Part shown: positions 43,821 to 52,100 of the stretch, piece after piece
How positions within the stretch are numbered: position 1 is the stretch's first letter
Layout: each line of letters opens with the position of its first letter
Assembly: GCF_016654015.1 (NCBI RefSeq)
Contig: NZ_JAEPWM010000004.1
Location: 1 to 64,000 of the forward strand
Direction of reading: 5' to 3'
From: Ramlibacter ginsenosidimutans
GTDB taxonomy: Bacteria > Pseudomonadota > Gammaproteobacteria > Burkholderiales > Burkholderiaceae_C
DNA: 64,000 bases
Notes under the pieces: model-generated
Database searches by the model: none
What the model saw: the letters and a program-made list of their open reading frames with translations, nothing else
Told to the model about the DNA's origin: nothing
Program-made: the position numbers and the translations under genes

Positions 43821-46376
43821 ATGAAGCGGCGTGAATTTAGTTTGTCGCTCGGCGCAGCAGCCGTGCTCACCGCCTGTGGTGGCGGGGGTGGCGGCAGTTC
43901 TGACGGGGGAACCCCGTCTCCGGCGCCGGGCGCAGCGCCGACACCGGGCTCCGGCCCTGCTCCTGCTCCGGGTGGCTCATCCGGGCCGACCGGGCCCGCA
44001 CCCGTGGCCATGCAGTTCGCCATCGGCACGAACCTCGCGAGCATGGAACTCGGAGACGCGCTCCGGTTCGGGCCGAGCACCTTGCCCAATGTCAATTTCG
44101 CAGTCCCGCGCCAGCAGGACGTGGACTACCTGAAGGCCAACGGGTTCGGCAAGTCCCGGCTTCCCATTCGCTGGGAAATGCTGCAGCCGATCCTGCACGA
44201 TGCGAAGCCGAGCGCCGAAACCCTCTCCAAGATCGGCGTCAGCGGTCCAGGCGAGTTCCATCCCGGATACGCCGCGTTCATCACGCAGGTGCTCGACGCG
44301 CATGCGAAGGCCGGCACGAAGTGCATCATCGACGTGCACAACTACTGCCGCTACACGGACTTCGTGTACCAGGCCAACGGCGACGTGAAGGGGCTGACCA
44401 AGCCGAACAGCGTCGCTCAGGCGTTCACGACGGATTCCTCCCAGGTGCAGTTCCGCATCATGGCGCTGGCGCCCGGTGCGACGCTCACCATCGACAACTA
44501 CGTCGACTTCATGAGCCGCATCGCGAAGAAGTGGAAGGATCACCCGGGCCTGGGTGGCTACGGCATGATGAACGAGCCGAACGCGATGCCCAAGCCCGGC
44601 GACACCCTCGGCAACGATCCCAACCTGCCCCCCATCTACAACGGCCAGGACCTCACCATCTGGCCGACGTTCGCCGCTGCTGCCGTGAAGGCCATTCGCG
44701 CGATCGATGCCGATACCCTGATCTACCTGGGCGGCAACAACTTCAGCGACGCCTGGGGCCTCGGTACCGAGAACCCGGGCTGGCCGCTGAACGCGGAGAA
44801 GATCGTGTACGAAGTGCACTGCTACCTGGACGCGACCAACAGCGGACAGGGTGCGAACTGGAACATCCAGGTGGGCTCGAACTTCAGCGTGGGCGTGAAC
44901 GACAAGGCGCCGATCGACGAAATGACCGGCGCCAAGCGCCTGCAGCAGGCGCTGGACTTCGCGCTGCCGCGCAAGATGGCGATCGCGCTCACCGAGACCG
45001 GCATGCCCGCGGATGATGCGCACTGGCAGGCGTCCTGGACGAACATGATCCAGCTCGCGAAGAAGAACAATGTCGAGGTGTATTCGTGGGCCGGTGGCTC
45101 GCACTGGCAGCACCGCGGGCAGCACGTCACCCACATTCCCACGTGGTACCAGAACAAGCCGGCCCAGTCGCAGCAAGCCGGAGCCATGATGGCGGTCGCG
45201 GAAAGCTGGAAGGCATCGATCTTCGACGCGGGTCCGGGCTGGGCGAGGACGGATGCGGGCGCGCCTGCGCCCGTCACCATCACGGTGTATGCGCGAGGCG
45301 CCCTCCAGCAGTCCGTGACGATCACCGTGAGCTCGGACAACGGCGGCACGTTCAACAAGACGACGTTGATCATTCCCGCCGGCGCCAACGGGTCCGACAG
45401 CTTCACTTTCACGCCGAAGGCGAATGCAGTCACCACGCTCACTTACTCGAGCAATTCCGCGCCGAACCTGCCGCCGCCGCGCAAGGTGTACTCGCTGACG
45501 GACCCGGTGGCGTACTCGGCCACTACCCGAGCGGACGGAACCAGCAACCTCCCCGATGCCGCCATGGCGCTCCTGGCCAAGTACGCTGCGGCGAAGTGGG
45601 ACATGGCCGATGGCTACACGGATCCGCTTTACGGCGCGCCGTGCGCGGTCGGCCAGGAACTCCGTGCGGTGTCCGACTCCGGCTTCGGATCGTCGGCGGG
45701 CAACGAGATGGAGATGGTGAACTGGTTCAACACCGGCCCCGGCATGGGCCTGTTCGTCACTCCCAAGATGGCGATGGTGGGTACGCGCAAGGCGGCCGAC
45801 CTGACGAATGCCGATTACCGGGTCCAGGTGTTCGGCCTCTGGTGCCGCAAGCGGTTTGCGGTTCCGCTCACGAGCAGCACCACGTTCACCGCGGATCCCA
45901 CGCCCATCGAGGTCGTGCCGTACGGGCTGAACGATCCCCAGTTCGCCATCGCCGCGATCTCGGTGCCGTCTGCGGACGCCTCGGGCGTCATCTTCCAGGC
46001 CAGTGCCGCCGACTACGGACACCTTGCCGCGCTGGAACTGAAGGCGGGTAAGCCGCAGGCGAGGTGGGTGGATCCGGCAGGGACTGAAACAGTGGTGCCC
46101 GCGCTCACCGCGCTGACACCGGGCACGCCGACGACCGTGGCGCTCCTGTCCACCGGCTCCACGCAGACGCTGCGCGTGGGCGCCGCCGCGACCAGCAAGG
46201 CGGTGACGCTTCCGTCGGCCCAGTTCGATCAGCTTCTGCTCGGCAGCGGCTTCAACTACGACTTTCCGCAACAGAGCTTCGGGGGCTACCTGGTCGCGGC
46301 GGTCACGGGCAAGGGGACGCCGACTTCAGCGGAGATGGGCGTGATCGAGTCCTACCTGCTGCTCGGGACGCACTGA
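43821..46376 (+). CDS. Large exported glycoside hydrolase family 5 lipoprotein
   Basis: This 851-residue protein opens KRREFSLSLGAAAVLTACG, a twin-Arg-like signal ending in a lipobox (LTAC, Cys19), then a Gly run and a Pro/Ser/Gly linker (about 20-62). Residues about 65-465 form a GH5 barrel with IRWEMLQP, DVHNYCRY, acid/base in MMNEPNAM (E252), EVHCYLD and nucleophile in ALTETGMP (E392). Residues about 485-560 resemble a beta-sandwich; the last 280 residues are an unidentified exported domain. It likely degrades or trims beta-glycan at the cell surface. GGAGGT seven bases before ATG 43821 fixes the start. It is convergent with the GH12 pair. Confidence 0.87.
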   Translation: MKRREFSLSLGAAAVLTACGGGGGGSSDGGTPSPAPGAAPTPGSGPAPAPGGSSGPTGPAPVAMQFAIGTNLASMELGDALRFGPSTLPNVNFAVPRQQDVDYLKANGFGKSRLPIRWEMLQPILHDAKPSAETLSKIGVSGPGEFHPGYAAFITQVLDAHAKAGTKCIIDVHNYCRYTDFVYQANGDVKGLTKPNSVAQAFTTDSSQVQFRIMALAPGATLTIDNYVDFMSRIAKKWKDHPGLGGYGMMNEPNAMPKPGDTLGNDPNLPPIYNGQDLTIWPTFAAAAVKAIRAIDADTLIYLGGNNFSDAWGLGTENPGWPLNAEKIVYEVHCYLDATNSGQGANWNIQVGSNFSVGVNDKAPIDEMTGAKRLQQALDFALPRKMAIALTETGMPADDAHWQASWTNMIQLAKKNNVEVYSWAGGSHWQHRGQHVTHIPTWYQNKPAQSQQAGAMMAVAESWKASIFDAGPGWARTDAGAPAPVTITVYARGALQQSVTITVSSDNGGTFNKTTLIIPAGANGSDSFTFTPKANAVTTLTYSSNSAPNLPPPRKVYSLTDPVAYSATTRADGTSNLPDAAMALLAKYAAAKWDMADGYTDPLYGAPCAVGQELRAVSDSGFGSSAGNEMEMVNWFNTGPGMGLFVTPKMAMVGTRKAADLTNADYRVQVFGLWCRKRFAVPLTSSTTFTADPTPIEVVPYGLNDPQFAIAAISVPSADASGVIFQASAADYGHLAALELKAGKPQARWVDPAGTETVVPALTALTPGTPTTVALLSTGSTQTLRVGAAATSKAVTLPSAQFDQLLLGSGFNYDFPQQSFGGYLVAAVTGKGTPTSAEMGVIESYLLLGTH

Positions 46377-46396
46377 TCGGTACCAGCTGAAAAGTG

Positions 46397-46423
46397 AAAA
46401 GGGCCGCGCAAGCGGCCCTTTTT
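46397..46423. terminator. Bidirectional rho-independent terminator between GH5 and GH12 genes
   Basis: A perfect stem GGGCCGC-GCAA-GCGGCCC is flanked by AAAA on the left and TTTTT on the right, so it can terminate both converging genes. Confidence 0.88.
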
Positions 46424-46464
46424 CCTGGCGAGCATCGCAGCGGGAGCGGCTCCCGCGGCGCGCG

Positions 46465-47592
46465 CTACTTCCAGACCCGGTAGTTGAACATCGTGATGTC
46501 GCCCGTGCCGTCGACCGGCTCGACACCGAGTTCGACACTCGTGAGGTACTCGTTGCCGTTCGCCCAGGGGGTGCCGGCGCTGTCCTTTTGCGTCGCGACA
46601 TAGTTGATGAACGCGGCCAGGTTCAGGGTACCGGGCTGGATGCCGGGCTGGTCGGGTTCGAACACGATGAACTTCCATTTGCCATTGAAGTCCGGCGCGT
46701 AGTAGATGTGCCACAGGCGCCCATCGATCGTGGCGTCGTGGCTGTACCAGGCCGGGTTGCGTCCACCGCCGCCGGCCACATAGGCGCCGTAGCCACCCCA
46801 GTAGTCCAGCGGAATCATGATCTCGTGCGTGATCTCGTTGCAGTTGTCGAACCCATGGCACTGGTCCGGCGTGTTCTGCAGCCAGATGTCATAGCTCAGG
46901 TGCCCATGGCCGGTCGGCGCGGCATTGTGCTTGTAAGCGACCGAGCCCTTCAACGAAGCGATCGGCAGTTGCAGCGGGAAGATCGAGCCGGGCGTCTTGC
47001 CGCTCGGATAGGTCTGGCTGTTCGTGCCATCGAGCAGGCGCACGTCGAAGCCCCCCGGCAGAGTCCAGGAGTTCGCGTAACCCGGCTTGTTGCCGGACAG
47101 CAGCGCCATGTAGCTCTTGACCTCGGTGGTGCCAGTGGGCCAGGCCCAGCTGATGCGGCCTGCGACTTCGCCATTCGGGCCCATCGTCGGGCTCACGCCC
47201 ATGCTCTGCTGGTACTGAGTGCCGGTGACACCTGTGTAGGTTCCGCGGGTGAGTCCCGCTGCTCCCCAGACACCGTCCTGCAGCCAGTAGGCGTCCGTGT
47301 TGAACCCGGTCTGCAGAATCGTGGTCGGCCACGCTGCCATGCTGATGTCGGTCGGAGCCGCCAACGCGGAGCCCGCGGTCGTGGTGGAGGTCGTGCTCGT
47401 GGAGGTCGTGCTCGTGGAGGTCGTGCCCGTCGAAGTCGAGCCCTTGCTGTAATTGGAGGACCCGCCGGTGGCGCAGGCATTGGGGACCCTGCGGGCGCAG
47501 GCGGCCTGGGCGCTGACGGAGGAATCGTCCCCACCGCCGCAGCCGACCAGGGCGAGCGAGAGAAGGGTACAAAGGGTGAAACTGCTTTTCAT
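46465..47592 (-). CDS. Glycoside hydrolase family 12 lipoprotein (endoglucanase/xyloglucanase-like), copy 1
   Basis: This 375-residue protein has a lipoprotein signal (LALVGC, Cys18), a Ser/Thr linker (about 51-72) and a GH12 jelly-roll. Family features include DGVWG near 106-110, WAWPTGTTEVKSYMAL (about 149-164), HLSYDIWL (231-238), the nucleophile in HEIMIPLDYWGG (E257), DGRLWHIYY, and the acid/base in YLTSVELGVEPV (E358), which matches the Streptomyces CelB layout. GH12 enzymes cleave beta-1,4-glucan or xyloglucan with retention. It is paralogous to the gene at 48150, and both have similar 5' leaders. A bidirectional terminator follows it. Confidence 0.87.
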   Translation of the reverse strand: MKSSFTLCTLLSLALVGCGGGDDSSVSAQAACARRVPNACATGGSSNYSKGSTSTGTTSTSTTSTSTTSTTTAGSALAAPTDISMAAWPTTILQTGFNTDAYWLQDGVWGAAGLTRGTYTGVTGTQYQQSMGVSPTMGPNGEVAGRISWAWPTGTTEVKSYMALLSGNKPGYANSWTLPGGFDVRLLDGTNSQTYPSGKTPGSIFPLQLPIASLKGSVAYKHNAAPTGHGHLSYDIWLQNTPDQCHGFDNCNEITHEIMIPLDYWGGYGAYVAGGGGRNPAWYSHDATIDGRLWHIYYAPDFNGKWKFIVFEPDQPGIQPGTLNLAAFINYVATQKDSAGTPWANGNEYLTSVELGVEPVDGTGDITMFNYRVWK

Positions 47593-47805
47593 TCGACGGT
47601 TGGTAGTAGCGAGGTGTGCCGGACTCTTCGTTGCGGCTCAGCTAGGCCGGCAGCCCGGACTCTAGGGGCCATCCGAGGCTCAACCGTTTGAAAATGCAGA
47701 GCCGATAAGCGGCTCAAGCGTGTTTTTTTGCGCGGCTCCAACATGCGAAGCGGGCCGTAAAGTCGCGCCACCGCTGGAATTGGCCGACAACCGCGTGGCG
47801 CGTTG

Positions 47806-47834
47806 TCCTACACGTCAGGTTTACCCATTCCTAC
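47806..47834 (-). promoter_or_regulatory. Paired TCCTAC element upstream of GH12 copy 1
   Basis: Two TCCTAC hexamers (GTAGGA in the coding direction) sit with a 23-base period, about 215-240 bases before the start codon. The same pair, with the same period and nearly the same distance, precedes GH12 copy 2. It may be a binding site for a shared activator or part of a promoter. Confidence 0.5.
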
Positions 47835-48077
47835 GCGGAGCGAAGGGTCGTTACCCGGATCCGAAAGAACTCACAGGGAGTTCGTGGCGGCGGCGAGACG
47901 CGCGAAAGTCGTCAAGCCTCGGAATCGAGGCCGGATCGGCCTGTCCTCGCGCGTCGAGCAAAGGCCGATTCGCTGGCGGCGCAGAGGTCGGTCCGCTCGC
48001 CCTGCAGAGGTCCGCTGCCCGCGACCGGCTATCACGCCAGGCGCGCCTGCGACGGCTTCGGTGAGGGCACCAATAGA

Positions 48078-48101
48078 AATGGGCCGCGTGAGCGGCCCAT
48101 T
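48078..48101 (-). terminator. Terminator of GH12 copy 2
   Basis: A perfect stem AATGGGCCGC-GTGA-GCGGCCCATT lies just after the stop of the minus-strand GH12 gene. In that direction it is followed by TTCTATTG, a weak T tract. Confidence 0.75.
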
Positions 48102-48149
48102 CGTTTGCATGTCTGCGTCGAAGCGGGAGCGTGCTCCCGCCAGTGCGTG

Positions 48150-49205
48150 CTACTTCCAGACGCGAAACTTGTCCATGGTGATGTCGCCAGTGCCCTCCAC
48201 CGGCTCGACGCCGAGTTCGACGCTCACGCAGTACTCGTTTCCCTTCGCCCACGAGCCGGAGCTGTCCTTCTGCGTCGTCAGGTAATTGATGAACGCCGCG
48301 AGGTCGAGGGTGCCAGGCTGGATTCCGGGCTGGTCGGGTTCGAACACCGTGAAGTTCCAGCCCGTGCCCGGCTGGCCGCTCGGGAAGTTGCGCACGAAGT
48401 AGACGTGCCACAGGCGCCCGTCGATGGTCGCGTCATGGCTGTACCAGTCCGGGTTGCGATAGCCGTAGGCGCCGTAGTTGCCCCAGTAATCCAGCGGAAT
48501 CATGATCTCATGCGTGATCGGGGGCGCGCTGAAGCTGGTCGGCTGGTCGGGCGTGTTCTGCAGCCAGATGTCGTAGGTGAGGTGGCCCCGGCCGGTGGGG
48601 GTCGCATTGTGCTTGTACTCCACCGACGTCTTCAGCGACTGGATCGGCAGTTGCAGCGGGAAGATCGAGCCCGGCGTCTTGCCGCTGGGGAATTTGTCGC
48701 TCTGCTTGCCGTCGGGCAACTGCACCGCGTAGCCACCCGGCGTGGTCCAGGAGTTCGCCCAGCCCGGCTTGTTGCCGGCGAGGAAAGCCATGTAGCTCTT
48801 GACCTCGGTGGTGCCGGTCGGCCAGCCCCAGCTGATGCGGCCAGTGACTTCGCCATTCGCCCCGGTCGTGGGGCTCACGCCCATGCTCTGCTCGTACTGC
48901 GAGCCGCTCAATCCTGTGTACGTTCCGCGCGTGAGCGTCCCGGGTCCCCACACGCCGTCCTGCAGCCAGTACGCGTCGGAGTCGGTCCCGGCCTGCAACA
49001 TGGTGGAAGGCCACACGCCCAGCTGTACCGCGGCGGAGGGGGAGAACGATGTCGACGTGCCGGACGAACCGGTTCCTGGGGACGTGCTGCAGGCGCTGCC
49101 CGCCGTGCAATCGCTCGCAACCTGGGCCGGAGAGGAACCACCACCGCCGCCACAGGCCGTCAGCGCAGCGGAGAGAACAGTACAGAGGACGAGCTTGAGT
49201 TTCAT
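48150..49205 (-). CDS. Glycoside hydrolase family 12 lipoprotein, copy 2
   Basis: This 351-residue paralogue of the neighbouring GH12 protein has a lipobox (ALTAC, Cys18), a shorter Ser/Pro/Gly linker (about 20-57), and the GH12 core with DGVWG, SWGWPTGTTEVKSYMAF, HLTYDIWL, the nucleophile in HEIMIPLDYWG (E233) and the acid/base in VSVELGVEPV (E334). The two copies share most core residues but differ in the linker and in a loop around residues 222-230, so they may differ in substrate reach or localisation. The similar upstream leader and paired TCCTAC element suggest joint control. A terminator hairpin follows its stop. Confidence 0.87.
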   Translation of the reverse strand: MKLKLVLCTVLSAALTACGGGGGSSPAQVASDCTAGSACSTSPGTGSSGTSTSFSPSAAVQLGVWPSTMLQAGTDSDAYWLQDGVWGPGTLTRGTYTGLSGSQYEQSMGVSPTTGANGEVTGRISWGWPTGTTEVKSYMAFLAGNKPGWANSWTTPGGYAVQLPDGKQSDKFPSGKTPGSIFPLQLPIQSLKTSVEYKHNATPTGRGHLTYDIWLQNTPDQPTSFSAPPITHEIMIPLDYWGNYGAYGYRNPDWYSHDATIDGRLWHVYFVRNFPSGQPGTGWNFTVFEPDQPGIQPGTLDLAAFINYLTTQKDSSGSWAKGNEYCVSVELGVEPVEGTGDITMDKFRVWK

Positions 49206-49419
49206 TTCACCTTTGCTTGGGGGGAGGGACCTGCGACCGCATGGATGGGCCGGGGCACGAAAGCTGGGCGCGACTTTAACGGCGGGTTTTCCCCAACCCG
49301 TTTCGTAATTGCAGAGCGGAAAGGCCCTTCAGCGTGCTTTTCCGCACGTTTTCGCATCGCTCGATGGCGGTGCGCCCCTACGGCTGCTGCGTTCTGAATT
49401 GAAGAGGTACGGCGTCGCG

Positions 49420-49448
49420 TCCTACAAAGGCGTGTCACCCAATCCTAC
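49420..49448 (-). promoter_or_regulatory. Paired TCCTAC element upstream of GH12 copy 2
   Basis: TCCTAC at 49420-49425 and 49443-49448 has a 23-base period and lies about 215-243 bases before the start codon, matching the pair before GH12 copy 1. Confidence 0.5.
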
Positions 49449-49574
49449 GGCTGGGCAGAAACCGTTACGGCCGATGCGGGAATAATCACGTAGCTAGCGG
49501 GCCCGCTGGTGCTGGGGAAGCGTCGACGGCTCTCGCGTGGTGCACTTGCAGGGGCGGCGGCCTGCGGCAGAGGC

Positions 49575-49691
49575 GCTGGGGTTCTCTGTCGCTCACCGCC
49601 AGCCTGCGAGCAACCTCTCTGCTTTGCGTCCCCCTGCCGGAACGGCGGCCGCGCCGCCCCCGTAGGCTGGGGTGACGCAGGAACCCCAGCG
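49575..49691. repeat. Intergenic palindromic repeat, copy 5 (two facing arms)
   Basis: One arm runs from GCTGGGG at 49575 to CACCGCCAGCCTGCG at about 49608. The facing arm at about 49661-49691 runs from CGTAGGCTGGGG to GAACCCCAGCG. The arms are in the opposite order to copy 1. They lie between the GH12 leader and the ssrA terminator. Confidence 0.7.
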
Positions 49692-49710
49692 ATGCACGAC
49701 GCCCAAATGA

Positions 49711-49741
49711 AAAAAGGCCGCTCGTAGGCGAGCGGCCTTTT
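49711..49741 (-). terminator. Rho-independent terminator of ssrA
   Basis: A stem AAAAGGCCGCTCG-TAGG-CGAGCGGCCTTTT, on the minus strand, lies ten bases after the tmRNA 3' end and is followed by a T run (AAAAAA on the plus strand). Confidence 0.88.
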
Positions 49742-49750
49742 CAGGTGAGA

Positions 49751-50124
49751 TGGTGGAGCTGGCGGGAATTGAACCCGCGTCCGCAAGCCTTCTCCGAGCA
49801 GTTCTACATGTTTAGCGATCTGGTTTGGTTCTCACCGCCCTCACCGCGCAGTCGCACGCTGAGAGGGCAGCCAGTGCCCTATTTTCTCGTTTCCGACCAA
49901 GGCACCCGGTCGGAAACCAGCCAATGTAATGACCCTTGCAGTCAGGACCTTACGACCCTGACCCAGCCCATCGGCCAACTGTTGCAAGGCTCACCGGCAA
50001 TTAAGCGGCGAGGGCGAAACGTTCGTCGTTCGCAGTTAGTTTGTTTCAGCTGGATTAACGAGGGAACTGAGCCTCGACATGCCCTGCTGCGTGTCCGAAC
50101 CCACGTCGAAACCGGTGCAGCCCC
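49751..50124 (-). ncRNA. ssrA: Transfer-messenger RNA (tmRNA)
   Basis: The minus-strand RNA of about 374 bases starts GGGGCTGCACCGGTTTCGAC and ends in CTCCACCA, the paired acceptor stem with an encoded CCA. The T-arm GGAATTGAACC complement is near the 3' end. The tag reading frame (complement of 50001-50033) reads GCG then codons for ANDERFALAA and a TAA stop. This is the usual betaproteobacterial tag, which targets stalled products to proteolysis after ribosome rescue. Its orientation is opposite to galE. Confidence 0.96.
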
Positions 50125-50236
50125 AGGAGAGCCTAGTTTACGCCATGGCGGCAAATTTCAAGGGCGGCGTGCGCAAGTGCGGCGCAGCCCCGTCCTGGGC
50201 ACTGGGCGGGCGAGGAAGACCGTATAGTCCCGAGCC

Positions 50237-51292
50237 ATGACCCAGGAGCAGCCCACTCTTCCCATTCTCCTTACCGGCGGAGCCGGTTATATCGGCAGCC
50301 ACACCGTGGTGGCGCTCCACGAGGCTGGCTTCAAGCCGGTGATCCTGGACAACTTCGCCAACAGCCACCCGGCCGTGCTGGACCGGCTGGAGCGCATCCT
50401 CGGCACGCGACCGGTGCTGGAGCAAGGGGACGTGCTCGATCGGCCCTTCGTCGAAGCGGTGCTGCGGCGTCACCGCCCCGCGGGCGTGATCCACTTCGCC
50501 GGCGACAAGGCCGTGGGCGAAAGCGTGGCCCAGCCGCTCAAGTACTTCCACCACAACCTCGGTGGCGCCATCAGCCTGCTGCAGGCGATGGAGGCGGTGT
50601 ACCTGGGGCCGCAATCACCCGGAGCGCCGACGCTCGTGTTCTCCAGCAGCGCGACCGTGTACGGCGATCCGGCACGGGTGCCGATCACCGAGGACTTCCC
50701 GCGCAGCCACACCAATCCGTACGGGCATACCAAGCTCGTGATCGAGGACATGCTCACGGCGGTGAAGCAGGCCCAGCCTTCCTGGCGCGTGGGCATCCTG
50801 CGCTACTTCAATCCGGTGGGCTCGCATGCGAGCGGGTTGATGGGCGAAGACCCGGCGGGGATTCCGAACAACCTCATGCCCTACGTCACGCAGGTGGCGG
50901 TGGGACAGCGGCAGCAGCTCAGCGTGTTCGGCAGCGACTACGCGACGCCCGATGGAACCGGCGTGCGCGACTACATCCATGTGATGGACCTGGCCGAGGG
51001 CCACGTCGCTGCGCTGCGCACGCTGCTCGAGCGCGGCGAGAGCTTCACGGTGAATCTCGGCACGGGACGCGGCTACAGCGTGCTGGACGTGGTGCGCGCG
51101 TTCGAGCAGGCGAGCGGGCGCAAGGTGCCCTACCAGCTGGTGGAGCGCAGGCCGGGCGACGTGGCGCAGTGCTATGCCGACCCGTCGCTGGCGAAGAAGC
51201 TGCTGGGGTGGGAGGCGAAGCGCAGCCTGCAGGACATGTGCGTGGATGCCTGGCGCTGGCAGAGCGCGAATCCGAAGGGATACGCGGGCTGA
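50237..51292 (+). CDS. galE: UDP-glucose 4-epimerase
   Basis: This 351-residue cytoplasmic SDR interconverts UDP-glucose and UDP-galactose. It shows the NAD motif GGAGYIGSH (about 14-22), the substrate segment HFAGDKAVGESV, SSSATVYGDP (about 136-145) and the catalytic YGHTK (Y162, K166), with NPVGSHASGLMGEDP after it. Its length is standard. It supplies UDP-galactose or recycles it for the two nearby polysaccharide loci, though galE also serves LPS. The start ATG 50237 is 113 bases from the divergent ssrA start. Confidence 0.93.
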   Translation: MTQEQPTLPILLTGGAGYIGSHTVVALHEAGFKPVILDNFANSHPAVLDRLERILGTRPVLEQGDVLDRPFVEAVLRRHRPAGVIHFAGDKAVGESVAQPLKYFHHNLGGAISLLQAMEAVYLGPQSPGAPTLVFSSSATVYGDPARVPITEDFPRSHTNPYGHTKLVIEDMLTAVKQAQPSWRVGILRYFNPVGSHASGLMGEDPAGIPNNLMPYVTQVAVGQRQQLSVFGSDYATPDGTGVRDYIHVMDLAEGHVAALRTLLERGESFTVNLGTGRGYSVLDVVRAFEQASGRKVPYQLVERRPGDVAQCYADPSLAKKLLGWEAKRSLQDMCVDAWRWQSANPKGYAG

Positions 51293-51299
51293 GACGGCG

Positions 51300-52057
51300 T
51301 TGATCCCCTACGTCGTCTCCAAGCTCGCCATCGCACTGATCTCGCCGCTGGGGACGGCGCTCCTCCTGTGGCTCGTGGGCCTGCTGCTCCTGGCCACGGC
51401 GCGCCGGGCGGCGATCTCCCTGCTGGTCCTCGGCCTGGGCTGGCTGTGGCTTTGGTCGACGCCGGTCGTGAGCGATTCGCTCCTGCACCACCTCGAGCAC
51501 CGTTATCCGCCGCGACTGGCCGCGGCCTTGCCGCGCGCGGATGCCATCGTGGTGCTCGGAGGTGCGGTGGCGCCGCCGGGCCGCGGCATGCCCTACCCCA
51601 ATCTCAGTCCGGCGGCCGATCGTATCTGGCATGCAGCGCGCGTGTTCCGCGCGGGCAAGGCGCCGATCTTGGTCGCCAGCGGCGGCAGCGATCCGGCGCT
51701 CGCCGCCGTGCCGGAAGCGCAGGTGATCGCGGGCCTGCTGCAGGAGCTGGGGGTGCCGGCCGCGGCGATCCTGCAGGAGCGCGATAGCCGCACGACCTAC
51801 GAGAACGCGCAATTCACGGCAAGGCTCCTGCAGGATCGCCACGTCCGCGGATCCTGCTCGTGACCTCCGCGCTGCACATGCGGCGCGCGGCGGCGGAATT
51901 CGGGCGGGCCGGATTCCAGGTGATCCCGGCGGCGACCGACTACAGCGAGCCGCGCTTCGCCGGCGGACTGCAGTGGGTGCCCGATACGCTGGCGCTGGAT
52001 GACGCCGCGCGGAGCATGAAGGAGCTGGTGGGGACGCTGGTGACCGAGGTGCGCTGA
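51300..52057 (+). pseudogene. YdcF-like (DUF218) protein, frameshifted
   Basis: The first frame (to 51863) encodes two N-terminal helices, then ADAIVVLGGAV, YENAQFTARLL and RHVRGSCS-stop. The continuation ILLVTSALHMRRAAAEFGRAGF, the family's conserved VTSaxHMRRA block, is in another frame that ends at 52057. One missing base at about 51845-51850 would join them. The gene would then be about 252 residues, as usual for the family, and resembles the intact gene at 2139-2894. No ATG is seen, so the start is probably TTG 51300, eight bases after the galE stop. It is either a recent pseudogene or a sequence error. Confidence 0.72.
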
Positions 52058-52060
52058 GCG

Positions 52061-52091
52061 CCCCCGCCCTCCCCCCAAAGGGAAGGGAGGG
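52061..52091. repeat. GC-rich hairpin element related to the one inside aroA
   Basis: A CCCTCCCCCCAAAGGG-type hairpin follows the frameshifted gene. Flanking bases (GCGCCCCC before, AAGAGG after) resemble the third hairpin of the insertion in aroA at 63118-63199, so both probably belong to one repeat family. Confidence 0.5.
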
Positions 52092-52100
52092 AAGAGGTCG

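Larger units (their letters stand above)
47593..48149. promoter_or_regulatory. Leader and promoter region of GH12 copy 1
   Basis: No gene is supported in these 557 bases. The 240 bases next to the GH12 start resemble the leader of copy 2, with shared stretches around CCGTTT...ATGCAGAGC...CAGCGTG/CAAGCGTG. Two TCCTAC elements lie at 47806-47811 and 47829-47834. The far part (about 47850-48070) is featureless apart from the terminator hairpin of copy 2. Confidence 0.6.
49206..49750. other. GH12 leader, dispersed repeat and ssrA terminator region
   Basis: No gene is supported here. 49206-49450 is the leader of GH12 copy 2 with paired TCCTAC elements. 49575-49691 holds an inverted pair of the dispersed repeat. 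49711-49741 is the terminator of the tmRNA gene. Confidence 0.7.

Noticed and set aside
43977-46271. Minus-strand open frame opposite the GH5 lipoprotein gene
   Set aside because: It is Arg/His/Gly-rich shadow sequence; the plus strand shows signal peptide, lipobox and both GH5 glutamates.
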